A stretch of 64,000 nucleotides of DNA from Adiantum capillus-veneris (GCA_014529385.2 CM043967.1:78887278-78951277); one strand, 5' to 3'. Positions 22,541-35,607 are shown, counted from the stretch's first letter. Notes: generated from the letters alone by a model not told the origin. Program-made: numbers and translations.

Positions 22541-22960
22541 CGATCGGTGAAAGTCAATTTTGATGATGAAGTGCGAGCTCTCCTTATACTATCATCTCTA
22601 TCAGATAGTTGGGACAACCTTGTGATGGCTGTAAGTAATTCTATTTCTGGCACACATACTCTTAAGTTTGATGATGTTGTGGGTGTTCTCCTAAGCAAGA
22701 AAATACGAAGGAGAAGCACAGGAGAATCATCAAGTGCTGCACTGTCAGTGGAAACAAGAGGAAGGCCTAAGAAGAGGTTCAAAAACCAAAGGGTCGTGAT
22801 CGCTCAAGACGGATCAAGTCATGCACAAAGTCAGTTCTTGAATGTTAGAACTGCGGCAAGAAGGGCCACGTCAAGAAGGATTGCTGGTCCAAGAAGAAGA
22901 AGGAGACTGAGTCTCAAGACAACAAGCAAACATCAGAGGCCAATGTGGCAGGTAAAGTAG
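22540..22960 (+). pseudogene. Copia gag, C-terminal part
   Basis: The frame opens in the middle of gag (FDDEVRALLILSSLSDSWDNL, then LKFDDVVGVLLSKKIRR) and, after a frameshift, contains the zinc knuckle NCGKKGHVKKDCW near 22,845-22,890, whose first Cys is followed by a TAG. The N-terminal half is missing because of the deletion that also damaged the 5' LTR. Confidence 0.85.
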
Positions 22961-24000
22961 AGCTAGATGCTCTAATTCTCTCACTAGACAATGTGTCTAA
23001 TTCCTGGATAGTAGATTCTGGGGCTTCATTCCATGCCTACGGGACAATTGGACGATGAAGGTCACAACATTGCATTCGAAAACAAACGGTGTAAGATTTC
23101 AAAGGGATCTTTGGTGGTTGCCAAGGGAGAAAAGGTCGGTACACTTTACTTGTGTACTATCAGCACGCAACCTTCAGCTTGTCCAACAACTACAGCATTT
23201 GACAATGCGGTGTGGCACTACCGGCTTGTGCATATGAGTGCCAAAGGAATGCAAATCCTTCAAACGAAGAAGCTTCTACCAGGTTTGAAAGAAGTGGACT
23301 TAGAGTTCTGTGAAGATTGTATTTATGGTAAACAAAAGAAGGTAAAATTTCAAAAATGAGTTGGTTCATTCTGATGTTTGGGATCCTGCAAGTACACCAT
23401 CACTTGGTGGCTCATTGTACTATGTAACATTCATAGACGATGAGACTAGAAAAACATGGGTTTATGTCATGAAGAATAAGTCCGATGTATTTTCCATATT
23501 TCAAAGGTGGAAAGCCTTTGTGGAGAATGAAATAGGTACCAAAGTTAAATGCCTCAGATCCGACAATGGAGGCGAATATTGCAGCCAAGCTTTTGAAAGC
23601 TTTTGTGCTAGCAATGGCATTCGGAGGCAAAGGACAACCCCAAGGACACCTCAACAAAATGGGATTTTGAAAAGAATGAACATGACAATCATGGAGCGAG
23701 CACGAAGCATGCGGCTACATGCAAGCCTATCGCTTGAGCTTTGGGCGGAAGCTGTAAGTACGTCTGTGTACTTAATCAATTAGTTACCCTCAACGGCATT
23801 GGATGGGGGAGTTCCAGAAGAGGCATGGACAGGTAAACCGGTGAATTATGCATTTCTCAAAGTGTTTGGATCTGAGGCTTTCATGCACATAGATAGAAGC
23901 CTAAGATCAAAGCTAAATGCAAAGTCCAAAAAGTGCTTCTTCATTGGCTATGGAGAAGGTGACTTTGGATATCGCCTATGGAATCCTAAAGTTGGGTAAA
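22960..24000 (+). pseudogene. Copia protease remnant and integrase
   Basis: The short WIVDSGASFHA at about 23,003-23,035 is the copia protease active site. The integrase follows: the pre-integrase finger (WHYRLVHMSAKGM, CEDCIYGKQ), then the catalytic core VHSDVWDPASTPSLGGSLYY, LRSDNGGEY and PQQNGILKRMN, which supply the D, D and E residues. The end of the domain (VFGSEAFMHI, KKCFFIGYGEGDFGYRLW) reaches 24,000. Stops at 23,357 (TGA) and 23,781 (TAG) and frameshifts break it. Confidence 0.9.
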
Positions 24001-25401
24001 ATCTTAAGGAGTAGGGATGTAATTTTTAACGAACAAAATATGTGTAAGGATTACTTGAAAAGAAAACAAACAAAAGAAACGGGTGATAAGTACATGAAGC
24101 TTGAGGACGGTGAAGAGTCAAGGACTGCAAACGGTGACAATGTGCAACAACGTCAACCAAATGAGGAGCCTCAACCTATTCCCCGAAGATCTACAAGAGC
24201 AAGTAGACCTCTAGAAAGGTTTGTTCCTTCCTTCAACCATCTCTTGATCTTAGATTCTGGAGAGCCGGAATCATACGAAGAAGCTATGCAACACGAATCC
24301 AAAGAAGAATGGACGAAAAGCATGCAAGTGGAGATGGACTCACTACATCGCAATCAAACATGGGAGTTGGTTGAGTTGTGTAAAGGTAAGCGAGCACTTC
24401 AAAACAAATGGGTGTATAAGCTGAAGGAAGAAGAAGGTGGGAAGAAAAGGTACAAGTCTAGGCTTGTGGTAAAAGGGTTTTCTCAAAAGAAAGGTATTGA
24501 CTTCAATGAAATATTTTCTCCTATTGTAAAAATGAACTCAATTAGGCTTGTCTTAAGCCTTGTGGCTGCTCATGATCTAAATCTTGAGCAAATGGATATA
24601 AATATGACATTCCCACACGGTGACTTAGAGGAGGAAATTTACATGCTTCAACCAAAGGGGTATGAAGTAAAAGGTAAGGAGAAAATGGTTTGTAGATTAA
24701 AGAAAAGCTTGTATGGATTAAAGCAAGCATCAAGACAATGGTACTTGAAGTTTGATCGATGGATGTTAGATCATGGATTCAGAAAATGCAACTCAGATCA
24801 TTGCGTCTACACGAAGAATTTGGGAGATGGGAAGTTCATCATCCTAATGTTGTATGTTGATGACATGCTGATTGCAAGTGCTAACATGCAGGACATCAAA
24901 GACCTAAAAGAGGAGCTGTCTAAATCTTTTTCAATGAAAGATTTAGGTGCTGCAAAGAGGATACTTGGTATGAAAATATCAAGGGACAGAACGAAGGAGA
25001 CAATAAAGCTATCTCAAGGGGATTACATCAAGAAGGTACTAGAAAGGTTTGCAATGCAAAATGCAAAACCAGTTTCTACACCTTTGGCTCGTCACTTTAA
25101 ATCAACGAAGGATATGTGTCCAAAGACACAAGAGGAGATATCCTATATGTCTAAAGTTCCATATGCTGCAGCGGTAGGTTCTCTAATGTATGCTATGGTC
25201 TGGACAAGGCCAGATATTGCACATGCAGTGGGAGTTGTGAGTAGGTTCATGGAAAACCCAGGTACAGAACACTGGCAAGCTGTGAAGTGGATACTTAGCT
25301 ATCTAAAAGGGACAACAACAAATGCTTTGTATTTTGGAGGAACTGATATTTTTCTAGAAGGGTATGCTGATGCAGATATGGTAGGTGACAAAGATACTTG
25401 A
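24000..25401 (+). pseudogene. Copia reverse transcriptase
   Basis: A frame open from 23,917 to 25,401 holds the whole copia RT: WELVELCKGKRALQNKWVYK, DFNEIFSPIVKMNSIR, LEQMDINMTFPHGDLEEEIY, LKKSLYGLKQASRQWY and the catalytic LYVDDMLIA near residue 310 of the frame. The connection to RNase H follows (AVGSLMYAMVWTRPDIAHAV). The normal acidic residue of MDVKTAFLHG-type motifs is kept as D in MDINMTFPHG. The frame ends at a TGA (25,399-25,401) where an Arg codon CGA or AGA is expected before STTGY. Confidence 0.93.
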
Positions 25402-25815
25402 AGGAGCACTACTGGCTATGTCCTCACGGTTGGATGCACAGCAATAAGCTGGGCTTCAAAACTGCAGAAAGTGGTCTCACTTTCTACCACGGAAGCAGAG
25501 TATGTAGCAATGACGGAGGCAAGCAAAGAAATTCTATGGCTTCACATATTCTTACAAGAGCTTGGATTCAAACAAGACAATTGTGTCTTGTACAGTGATA
25601 GCCAAAGAGCTATACATCTTGTGAAGAACTCAGCCTTTCATTCAAGGACAAAGCACATTGAGGTGAGATATCACTTCATACGCACTCTTTTGGAAGAGGG
25701 ACAAATAAAGCTAGGAAAGGTGCATACAAGTGAAAATCCTGCAGACATGTTTACAAAGGTGGTCTACAAGGATAAGTTGAGATTTTGCTCATCTTCAATC
25801 GAAATTCAAGGATAA
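25402..25815 (+). pseudogene. Copia RNase H
   Basis: The frame continues with RSTTGYVLTVGCTAISWASK and, after a phase shift, VSLSTTEAEYVAMTEASKEI, VLYSDSQRAIHLVKN, KHIEVRYHFIR and ENPADMFTK. These hold the E and D catalytic residues of copia RNase H, which removes the RNA template. The natural stop follows IEIQG. Confidence 0.9.
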
Positions 25816-25875
25816 GAAGCCAGGATGGAAAGCAGTTACAGGTTTGGTTTGGAGATCAGTCTCCAAGTGGGAGAT

Positions 25876-26598
25876 TGTTAAGTATGGAGCCTGATTTACC
25901 CCTTGTTATTTTCTGTGGTAAAAATGCACATTTGTAAGGCCCCCATTATGAGGAGAATCCATGTGCATGAAGGTGAATCACTTACCGGAAATAAAAATCA
26001 CTCGCTGGAAACGAAATCGCCGGAATATTCATTTTTGTCGGAATATTATGGCCGGACGGCGATCGAAAAGTGGTCGAAAAATGATCGATCGGTTGGCCGG
26101 TGGTCGAAAGTCAATAGCCCGTAGCCGGTGGCCGAATTCAATGGCCCATGGCCAGATTCAAAAGTGGACTTGTCTTCTCAAGGGCGGCCACACATGGGCG
26201 GATTGGAGGGTCCAATTTTGACTGATCTACACAAGGGCAGCTACACATGGCTGCCTCTCATGAGAGAGGACATCCCTTTTGGCCTATAAAAGGAGGCCAT
26301 TTCTACACACATTATATAGTGTGAAGTTGATGCAACAAGGTGGGTGTGAGGTGGTGAGAGTGAAGCAACGCGGGAGCTCTATTAAGGGTATAATCCCTTT
26401 GTAACTACTTCTTGTTTTGAAGTACTAAAGCCATTGAGTGGCTGCTTTCCCATGGATGTATCCCACATTGGGTGAACCACACATATCGTGTGTACTCTCT
26501 CTTTCTCTCTACTCTATAATCTCTTGTGTGTAAAATCTATCTCTCTTTATTAAGTAATCTACTCAAATATCTATTTAGCTACGTCATATTTCCTAACA
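25876..26598 (+). repeat. 3' LTR of the copia element
   Basis: The LTR is preceded by the purine tract AAGTGGGAGATTG, begins TGTTAAGTATGG and ends CCTAACA. A TATA box (TATAAAAGGAGG) lies near 26,285. It contains unusual repeats of GCCGGAATATT and GGTCGAAA between 26,010 and 26,120. Confidence 0.9.
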
Positions 26599-26609
26599 AG
26601 TGGCTTATT

Positions 26610-27075
26610 CATTAGGCAAAATTTGGACTCACAAAGGGGCCCTTTAAGGAGTTTGACTTTACCTCTCTCTACCAAAACGGGCGCATGGATAAATTTTTGC
26701 AAACAAACTCCAAAGTTGGCGGAGGTTTGACAGTTAGAATGTCCTCTTCAAGCTCTATCTACTGATATATAGCACGCCATGAGATTCCTCATATTTTAGA
26801 AGATTCTTTTTTTGATTCACCTATGATGTGACAACTCTGTCGGAATCTAAGTGTCACATCATAGGTGAATAAAAAAAAGAATCTTCTAAAATATGAGGAA
26901 TCTCATGGCGTGCTATATATCAGTAGATAGAGCTTGAAGAGGACATTCTAACTATCAAACCTCCACCAACTTTGGAGTTTGTTTGCAAAAATTTATCCAT
27001 GCGCTCGTTTTGGTAGAGAGAGGTAAAGTCAAACTCCTTAAAGGGCCCCTTTGTGAGTCCAAATTTTGCCTAATG
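26610..27075. mobile_element. 466-bp near-perfect palindrome (foldback/MITE-like element)
   Basis: Arms 26,610-26,833 and 26,852-27,075 (224 bp each) are inverted copies with an 18-bp loop. I counted about four mismatches, all of C/T or G/A type. The ends are CATTAGGCAAAATTTGG. The sister LTR of element E lacks it (TGGCTTATTGATAAAAG), so it inserted into the 3' LTR. Target duplication is at most one or two bases of T, so the superfamily is uncertain. It has no coding capacity. Confidence 0.85.
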
Positions 27076-27315
27076 TGATAAAAGACCTAAAATACTATGC
27101 TAGAATAAAATGACCGAGATTTATTATTTGTATGCACCTCCTTGTCAACTCCCACAATTCGAATCTACAAATCATCATGCACTCACTGTTAGTAAAAATA
27201 AAATAGAGAGCACATAATTAACCATTAAGCCAGCTATTTCGATTGCAGTTAACCACATGCAATAGGAGGGTGCCCAATTTTGTAACATTCCCAATCTCAT
27301 AACATCCCTCTCACC
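27076..27315 (-). repeat. 3' LTR of element E, proximal part, with polypurine tract
   Basis: 27,076-27,304 aligns with 31,457-31,691 of the 5' LTR. The minus-strand LTR start TGTTATGAGATT is at 27,304, preceded by GGTGAGAGGGA (27,305-27,315). Confidence 0.85.
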
Positions 27316-27351
27316 AAGGATAGCAACTCTTCTCATTTGCTCAGTAGAGAA

Positions 27352-27630
27352 TCAACTGGACCATGAGTGATGGAAAGTGTGGAGAAGGTGTGGGAAGTTG
27401 CGAAAAAACTTTTCAGGCATCCATTTGGCATCCTCTCTAAGGAGGCCTTTAAAGGTCAAAAGATAACAGTTATAAACCATGCCAGTGCGTGTGGTTGTGG
27501 TCTCATGATCAAATATTTGTGCACGAATGAGTTGTTCTTCTTGGTCCACAAGTGAAGGTGGATCCTCATAAATGTGATGTGTAGGTAGGGCTCCTAAAAA
27601 AGGGTCGTAATAAACGAATGTGAAATGCAT
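27352..27630 (-). pseudogene. Element E integrase C-terminus, chromodomain-like
   Basis: The 92-codon frame contains EDPPSLVDQEEQLIRAQIFD, YNCYLLTFKGLLREDAKWMP and FPHLLHTF. This matches the spacing of the Ty3 integrase tail and chromodomain-like segment (strand, then W-K-G-x-P-x-E-A-T-W-E, then a helix). It lies about 50 bp before the 3' LTR, its expected place. Confidence 0.65.
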
Positions 27631-27639
27631 TTTTGATGT

Positions 27640-30600
27640 GTCAATGTAAAGCTATTTATTTAAAGTACATTATAAGGCTAGGTATGTTGTTTAAATCTGC
27701 TTGGGCATTACACCATGACCCAGAGCATATTGACTATCCAAGTGTAAGCTAAGGGCAGGAAGAATGGACAAAATCTTAACAATCCTCCTGCCTAGCATAT
27801 CTTGCGTTCAAATCATAGAAAGTGGCACATAAGGTGGTCACAAGGCTGAAAATTTGAAAAGAAAACTTCACCAAAAATTTAGTACCTCATAGGCTAGGAA
27901 GCCGATTCTCGATGTAAACAATTCAGGAGATGTGATAGTATATGAACTTTTGAATAAAATAATTAATTTCTATTATGGAACAATTGGTGTATTTCTTTAT
28001 ACAGTCATCTTTGTATCCTTGAATTAAGCTAGCACATAAGTAGTAAATTAATGATGCAATTTTATCACATGTCAATAGTTTGGTATTTGGCCTTTTGAAA
28101 AGAGTGTAAACCATTGTAACTTGGATACTTATCTGGATTCTGAAGCTCACAATGTGTGAGAGAATGTGTAGTAAAGAGTGATTGGCTTTGTAATTGTGTC
28201 AACATTAGAAGTAAAAGTGGCTTTCATGCCTTGATTAGTAGCATGGAGATTTAAAAACATGTAACATGGAATCATCAATGCTTAACTATAAATGTCACAT
28301 ATATTATCCATAAATGATAACAAAAAATGATATTACCATGAATGTCAATAATTTTTGTTGTAAAGAGATAGAAAGGAGAGAAACTTACAAATTATATCCA
28401 CAAACATACACTCTACATGAAATGTGATTAGACTCACGACCATCAGGTGTCTTGTCTTGGTATTGATGAAAAAGAAAGAAAGAGATACATTACCCAAGGT
28501 CAATATAAACTTTTCAAATACGTATTTTGATTTTTGGTGGTCAACTAATCCAAATGGCTTCAAATATAGACATGTGCTTTGTGGATTCTTCCACTATCTT
28601 CTCGGTGCCATCTCTGCACCTTACAAATAGAGAAAACTCCATGGAGAGTTAATAGTACAAAGTTCATATGATAAAACTTGTTTAAACACATGTTTCAAGA
28701 AAATTCAAGAAAATGTAATAAATTTAAATTAATTTACTTGGGTGTCAAATCTAGTAGGCTTCTTTGTAAGACCTTTTGATAGTTTCAATCTGTTTCGAGA
28801 GCTTTTCAACTTTATCAGCATTAGTGAAATTCAATTTGTACAATGAGCTCGACAATGGTATTGGTCCAGGGTAATCACCAGAACTCAAGATACTACTTCC
28901 AAGTTCTTTTGGAATGATAATGTCAATGTCGCAAATGATTTGCAAGTTATCTATCCTATTTAGTTGTTAAGTGAAATTAGAATTTGAAATTGGGTTTGAG
29001 CTGCTATGAATCGGGATGCATTGACTTAGGAGGCCAGCTTCAAAGGCCTTGGTGGGAATAGGGGCGGCTTCTCATAAACTCGACTTTCAAAGGTCAAAAT
29101 TTAAGGTCACAAGGTCATTTTTAATAAAATAGTGCGAGATTATCATGAGAGACTAGTAAGCAAGAGTTAGATGGCAAAGAATTGCCTGCTAAATGACTAG
29201 GCATGGAATGGACAACCAAAAGTGGTAAGGGAGGACAAAACAGCCAAGGTTAGGTGGTCAAAATAAGGTGTAAGTTGGGTGGTCGGAAGAATTTTAAGTG
29301 GATAGCTTTGAAGTTTGGTCAAGTGCAACCCTGGTTGGGTAATCGACATAGAAAATTTCTAAATGGGACAGTTGGTCAAGGATGTAATAGGGTGGACAGG
29401 CCCTTGAGGATTTGACCCTTGAGTACCAAGTGGGTGATCAGCAGTGTTCGAAATATCATTTTTGTAACATACAAAATTCCTTTTCTTGAATTTACCAAGA
29501 GGAAATTTTAGAAAATTATGTTTTTTTTGGGTTTATACACTATTTTTCTCTATTTAGGGGTGGAATTTCTCTTTTTCCCCTTTCCCTCAACCGACATTTT
29601 CAAAATTAAAAATGAAACAATATTAAGCTGAGACACATTTTTCTCAAACACAAGTGATCGACCATGGATTCGAGGGGGGGTGACTGCAGACTCAAAGTCT
29701 TTGGAAATGAAGGGACAGCCAGGGCTTTATTTTCTTCTTGCATTTGGTACTCGGCCAACAAGTTGAATAAAAGGGGTGATTGCACCCTTAAGGACTAAAA
29801 GTCCTTGAGCTTGAGTGGGCGGTCGAAGGGAATTGGGGTCTTTTGACCACTAGGTTATACAATGGACGGCCGACAAAAGGTTAATGGCCAAACCTTTTAT
29901 TTAGGTGTGTGGTCATAGGCTAAAAGAATGGGAGGTAACGCTAGACAGAGACTCAAGATGGCGCCCAGAGTATGTTGGTGAGCTCATGACCTGCAGAAGA
30001 TGTCTTGGCCCTCATGCATGAAGGAAAGGGTGCATAAATTCCTCAAGCAACCACATTGAGAGCGGTTTTGCAGCGTTCTGTAGTGGTTGAATTTGGGGTT
30101 TCATCTCAAGCAAGGGAGGTCTCCCACGGAAATTTTTTGCAATTTTTGTTGGATGTTTAAATTTCAGCTTATAGCTTGTTGGTTCGATGGCTTTGAGAGC
30201 TTGCACGGATCCAAGCTCAACCTCAACTCGATCCTCAATCCCTTGAAGATGATCCACTTCCTTTGCATAGAAAGGTGAAGCCAAGGATAATCTTGATTAC
30301 TCACCCTTCAATTTCTCCCTTCTTGATTCCTCTCTACCCCATTTGCGCTCTTGTAGGAATTTTGGATCCGAGGTTAATCTCGAAATGATAATCACATGTA
30401 GCATTACACTTATGATTAGCCGTGATCGAGAGTAATTTAAGGCTTATGAGAACTCTTCTCTTCTTCTAATTCCACTCCTTCTTTTCTTTATGATGTCCAC
30501 ACCCCTTATAAAACTCCTTCATAGCCTCCGATGTAGGGTCGGATTCTTTGCCTCGTTCATCTCTTTCTTCAAAATCTCCCTCTTCTCTCGTTGCCTTCTG

Positions 30601-30881
30601 TAACCCAAAAAGTTTAGCCATTACGTGGTCAAATTCAATGCCCCATCCGAAATATCTTGCTTCTTCAACTCTCGCTATTTCGCCTTCACAATGTACAAGA
30701 GTTAGCCAATAGATTGAATTTTAAGCTTGTCATACCAAATTTTGATAATTGATAAGTGGAAATAATTAGCCGATTTGCCGATTAATTGTTAGGTAAGCCT
30801 TGATTTTGCAAAGGCACTGTTGCAATTTCATAATTTTCTCCTTAAAGTTTTATTTCGAGTGCCGATTCCTTTGAACCAAAA
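27640..30881 (-). other. Internal region of element E, largely non-coding
   Basis: No gag, protease or RT motif is seen. Two minus-strand stretches look more protein-like than their surroundings: 28,751-28,945 (IPKELGSSILSSGDYPGPIP, SKQIETIKRSYKEA) and 28,480-28,600 (YLKPFGLVDHQKSKYVFEKF), each bounded by GT-like donors. They could be captured host exons; I do not recognise them. A 90-codon frame at 30,012-30,284 is unidentified. Confidence 0.4.
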
Positions 30882-30894
30882 GCTTTGATACCGC

Positions 30895-31691
<797 letters not shown>

Positions 31692-31696
31692 ATATG

Positions 31697-31875
31697 CTAC
31701 ATCCCAATCTTTCTAAGAATTTTAAAGGGACCATAGTATCTAGGAGAAAGTTCATCACACGTTTTCGTTTTCATGGTTTTTGACTTCATGGAAACCTGTA
31801 GGAATACAAAGTCACCTTCTACAGAGGTAACCGTTCTTCATCTTTTCAATTTTTGCCTTTACAAGTGTGTTAGAA
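31697..31875 (-). pseudogene. Chromovirus element F, integrase GPY/F segment
   Basis: The minus frames give VKAKIEKMKNGYLCRR and then GDFVFLQVSMK and CDELSPRYYGPFKILRKIG. These are the integrase C-terminal motifs directly upstream of the chromodomain part at 21,459-21,785. Sequence above about 31,880 no longer looks like integrase. Confidence 0.85.
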
Positions 31876-31879
31876 TTGG

Positions 31880-33470
31880 TCAGTGGATGCTTTGTGCAAA
31901 ATTTCACTGAAAAATTTGCAATGGCAAAATTTGAGGTCAAAGAAAAAACACCATTTTTTTCTTTGAGCAGAAAAATCATAGTTTTTTTTAAATTTGCTTT
32001 TCCACAGGTTGTTACTATCACTTTAGGTCCATTGTGTCACAAGAAATCAAAATTTCCACAAAAATTGAACTTCTTTGGACGAATTTTTCTCTTTCCTCAC
32101 TAACAACTCTACCTTTCATGTAATTTTTTGTTCACTCCTTTTTGCTGATTTTCACACAAAGCACATGCTAACACAAATCTTAGCCAAAATGCACATAAAG
32201 CTTCATCCAAAGATGCATCTAATTATCCTACTCCTAAAACAATATTAAAAAACTCTCAGAATAATAATTTATACTAAACAAAAAACCTATGAAATCTACG
32301 TTTTTCAACCTAGTGCAAACTTCATTGCTATAACAACCACAAAGCTATGCACCAAACTCTAAACCTATTATTAACAATATACTCTATCTTTTGACTACTT
32401 TATCGTGAGAAACTCAACACTAAAACCACAAAGACCAAGGGTGCTTCGATCTCTAGTTCTATCCTGCTGTATTTGACTAGTCTATCTAAGGTAACTATAT
32501 CAATTTTTGTATGTGTTCACACTAATTTAGGTACTTGTTCCTCGGAAATGGCGCTAATGTTTGAAGGGCCTTTTTATAACATCTATCACATCTCGCAAAT
32601 AGACAATTTGAAGGCTAAAATTTCAATCCTATGGAACAAGTGACTTGATTAGGGCATGGAGGCATGCCAAGAGGTTGCTAATCTCTTGTTTGAACACAAT
32701 ACACTCCGTGGAAATAGTCTATGAACTCTCTAATTGTAAAAAAATCGATTTCTACTTCTCATTAACACCAAACTTGACAGACACATTCCTTACTAGGTCA
32801 AAAACACTTCTAGACCAATAAACCTAAAATCTGCACAATAAAAAAAATGTGAGTTTCTCCAACAACAAAATTACATGTCACCAAACACACCTAATAGGTG
32901 ATCCTAAGCGCTGAAAATCTAATGCAATTGACAAAATCTTAAAATAACGCGCTCGGATAGTGAGATATGTGACCTGGAAAGTCGTGGGAGTCAACGCTTG
33001 AATCTCACAAAACGCTTGCAATGCAGATATCGACTTGTAGAGCTCCTTGAGGCTAACGCGCTGATGCTCTTGGCTTGTCAATATGGTAATCGTGTGGTGC
33101 AATGCAAAGAGATGAAATCTTGATACCAAGAGAGTGATCAAGTACACAGAAAACCTTTTCTGCTTATTTTCGATAATAAAAACTAATTGTTCAAAACCTT
33201 ATAAAGTTGCCTTCTATATCCTAACTAAGTGTCTTATATGTACAAGGGTTGAAGTTGCTTCAAACATAAGTGATCTATCTGGGCAAATTGTCTAACTTAT
33301 GATACAGCTTGGAAGATCATAGCTCTGGATTCCACATAAATAAAAAGTGAACAAAGATCTAATGGTTTTTGGGTGAAAAAATTACAATCACTTTCTAGCA
33401 CAAGGGCTAAAAAAACCTCTCAAGCATCTTCTTTTCAAGGCCACACATTTGTTGTTGGAATCTTTCAGTA
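31880..33470. other. No gene; possible minus-strand primer-site-like motif
   Basis: AT-rich with no recognisable coding sequence. On the minus strand CTTGGTATCAAGATTTC near 33,125 resembles a tRNA-Met primer site, hinting at an eroded LTR to its right, but no LTR pair was found. Confidence 0.4.
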
Positions 33471-33479
33471 GTCACCAAT

Positions 33480-34540
33480 CATACTAGTATCCAAAAAGAA
33501 TGGAAAATTGCGAGTTTGTGTAAATATCAAGCAAGTAATTGCTACCACTATCAGAGATAACTACCCCCTCCCGATTCAGAGAGTTGTGGGCAAGGAAGCT
33601 TATGGCTTTCTTGATGGACTTTTAGGCTACAATCAGCTTGTCATAAAGCCGGAGAATTGGCATAAGATAGCCTTTGCAATAGAACGGGGAATATTTTCTT
33701 ATAGGGTAATATCGTTTGGCTTATGAGTCATGCATTTAAAGAATATCTAAAACAATTCTTAGAAATCTACATGGGAAAATTAAGCGTGCATTCTCTCTTG
33801 AAAAACGAACCCATAGAGCATCTGAGAAGATCTTCGAGAAATATAGAAATCGCGTCTGCTTAAATCCGGAGAAATGTCTCTTCATGGTAAGACAGGGAAA
33901 GGTTTTAGGGCACATAGTGTCCAAGAATGGCATTTCCAAAGATCTTGAAAAGATACAAGTGATTATTTCTCTTCCAAGACCCACAAAAGTTAGAGAGGTA
34001 CAAGCCTCTATAGGCCACTTTGGTTACTATAGAAGATTCATCTATATGTATGAAATCGTTGCCAGGCCTCTCTATACTCTCATCACAAAGTTGGACCAAC
34101 GAGTGTGAGGAAGCATTCCGAAAATTGAAGCAGAGATTGATGTCTGCTCCGATTCTGAAAGCTCTTGATTGGAATAAGATATTTTCATATCTAGGTCGAT
34201 ACATCAGTATATATATTGAATGTACCTTAGCACAGCCTAGAGAGAACAATATGGATTTTTCCACATGTTACTCTAGCAGACAACTTAATAGTGAAAAAAA
34301 TTTTTACATGAACACGAAAAAAAGAAGGATTAGGAATGGTCTATGCCGTGAAAAAGTTTAGACATAACCTTCTTGCAATTAAATTTGTATTCTTTGTGGA
34401 TCATCAAGCACTATTATACTTGGTGAATAAATCATGTAATACAAAGCATATTGTTCGATGGTTTATCATATTGATTGAGTTTGATTTCATTGTCATAATC
34501 AAAAGGAGACTACACATCAATAGGCTAACCATTTGATCGT
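33480..34540 (+). pseudogene. Gypsy element G, RT and RNase H fragment
   Basis: Frames give LRVCVNIKQV, NYPLPIQRVVGKEAYGFLDG, YNQLVIKPENWHKIAFA and YRVISFGL (RT fingers and palm). Then come EKCLFMVRQGKVLGHIVS, SIGHFGYYRRFI, ARPLYTLITKL and an RNase H remnant (EAFRKLKQRLMSAPIL, MVYAVKKFRHNLLAIKFVFF). The catalytic YxDD lies in a damaged stretch near 33,760 and is not readable. No LTR, gag or integrase is adjacent. Confidence 0.85.
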
Positions 34541-35297
34541 GATCATCCACAAATTGGAGTTTGAAACTTTCTTGGCGAGTTTGGTATTTTGCTAGTGCAC
34601 ACATGGCTACAAGATCTAGTCTTAGTCTCACTTTAAAACTACATATATTGTTGATATGTTTGGTTTTTATCGTATGTGATCTCTAACTCTTTTGGTCCAT
34701 TTGTAATGATGATGGTAAAATGTTTCATAAATGGTCCAAGTTATGTTTTTCTCCCTAAGTTCAATATGGAAAAATACTTAAATTTGGGGATGCAAGTGGC
34801 AGGCAGTGAGAGGATGGGGCAAGGCTGACATGCGGTGCTGAGGAAAGAGCCAACATATAGATTGAGGAGGCCAATGCACACAGGGGCTGATAATATTTAT
34901 TTTAAAATCCACCTAGAGGTGGCGGAGGACAGAGCAAGACACAACTTGTTTTTTTAAAATGTATATGGCTCATTGGGAGATAGTGGAATTGTTGTAGTAT
35001 ACTAGGTTAGCTGTGATGACTAGTTTGCAGCCTCAAGGTCAAGAGCTTAAGATCAATTAACTATCGTTTTACCTTAAAGGTGGGTTCGAGCTAAAATCTC
35101 ATGGGGTGGGGGGATCCCACCTAATGGAACGAGGATAGAGCAAGTAGGAGAGATAAATTTTGATAAGGGTATTTGATGTCTTTGCAGCCAAATGATTCTG
35201 GAGATGCTTTCAACTCATTAAGGACATCCCACAATGACAATTTTTATGTCTTGCCCTTGTTTGTAACTACTCTCGGAAAGTTCTAGTCTTCCCTTAC

Positions 35298-35305
35298 ACC
35301 CCCCC

Positions 35306-35344
<39 letters not shown>
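35298..35344. repeat. Poly-C tract, about 45 bases
   Basis: A nearly uninterrupted C run with one early T. Other long C or G runs occur near 21,462, 39,825, 41,268 and 46,104. Confidence 0.9.
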
Positions 35345-35346
<2 letters not shown>

Positions 35347-35468
35347 TCCTTCTCTCTCTCTCATTTGTAGATCTATATTCAAGCAATCAAAATTATGAAA
35401 ATTCTCTTTATGATGTGAATTTACTCTCTTCTCATGTCTTGCTTATTTTGATAAGATCATGCAACATC

Positions 35469-35607
35469 TTGTCCAAAGAAGCTACCTTGGTTGGTTGAGC
35501 ATTCGATCATCGTGATCCACGTTCGTGAGTGCTACCAAGGTCGCTTGGTCTAGACACGGGTCATAGCAATTGAGTGCTCAACCAACCAAGCTACCTCCTT
35601 TGGACAA
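35469..35607. repeat. Inverted repeat, 33-bp arms
   Basis: Arms 35,469-35,501 and 35,575-35,607 (TTGTCCAAAG...GGTTGGTTGAGCA) match with about three mismatches. The 73-bp spacer contains a smaller hairpin ACCAAGGTCGCTTGGT. Confidence 0.8.

Larger units (their letters stand above)
22312..26598 (+). mobile_element. Ty1/copia retrotransposon nested in the LTR of element E
   Basis: Both ends share the LTR start TGTTAA(A)GTATGGAGC. The 3' end is CCTAACA, and a 5-bp duplication AGTGG flanks the element (22,307-22,311 and 26,599-26,603). The empty site is visible in the sister LTR near 31,450. gag, protease/integrase, RT and RNase H follow in copia order. The 5' LTR is heavily rearranged, while the 3' LTR is 723 bp. 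Several stops and frameshifts show it is dead. Confidence 0.92.

Noticed and set aside
34990-35110. Possible SINE with TAGCTGTGATG and GGTTCGAGCTAA boxes
   Set aside because: Spacing of about 75 nt is too long for a tRNA-derived promoter and no tail or target duplication was seen.
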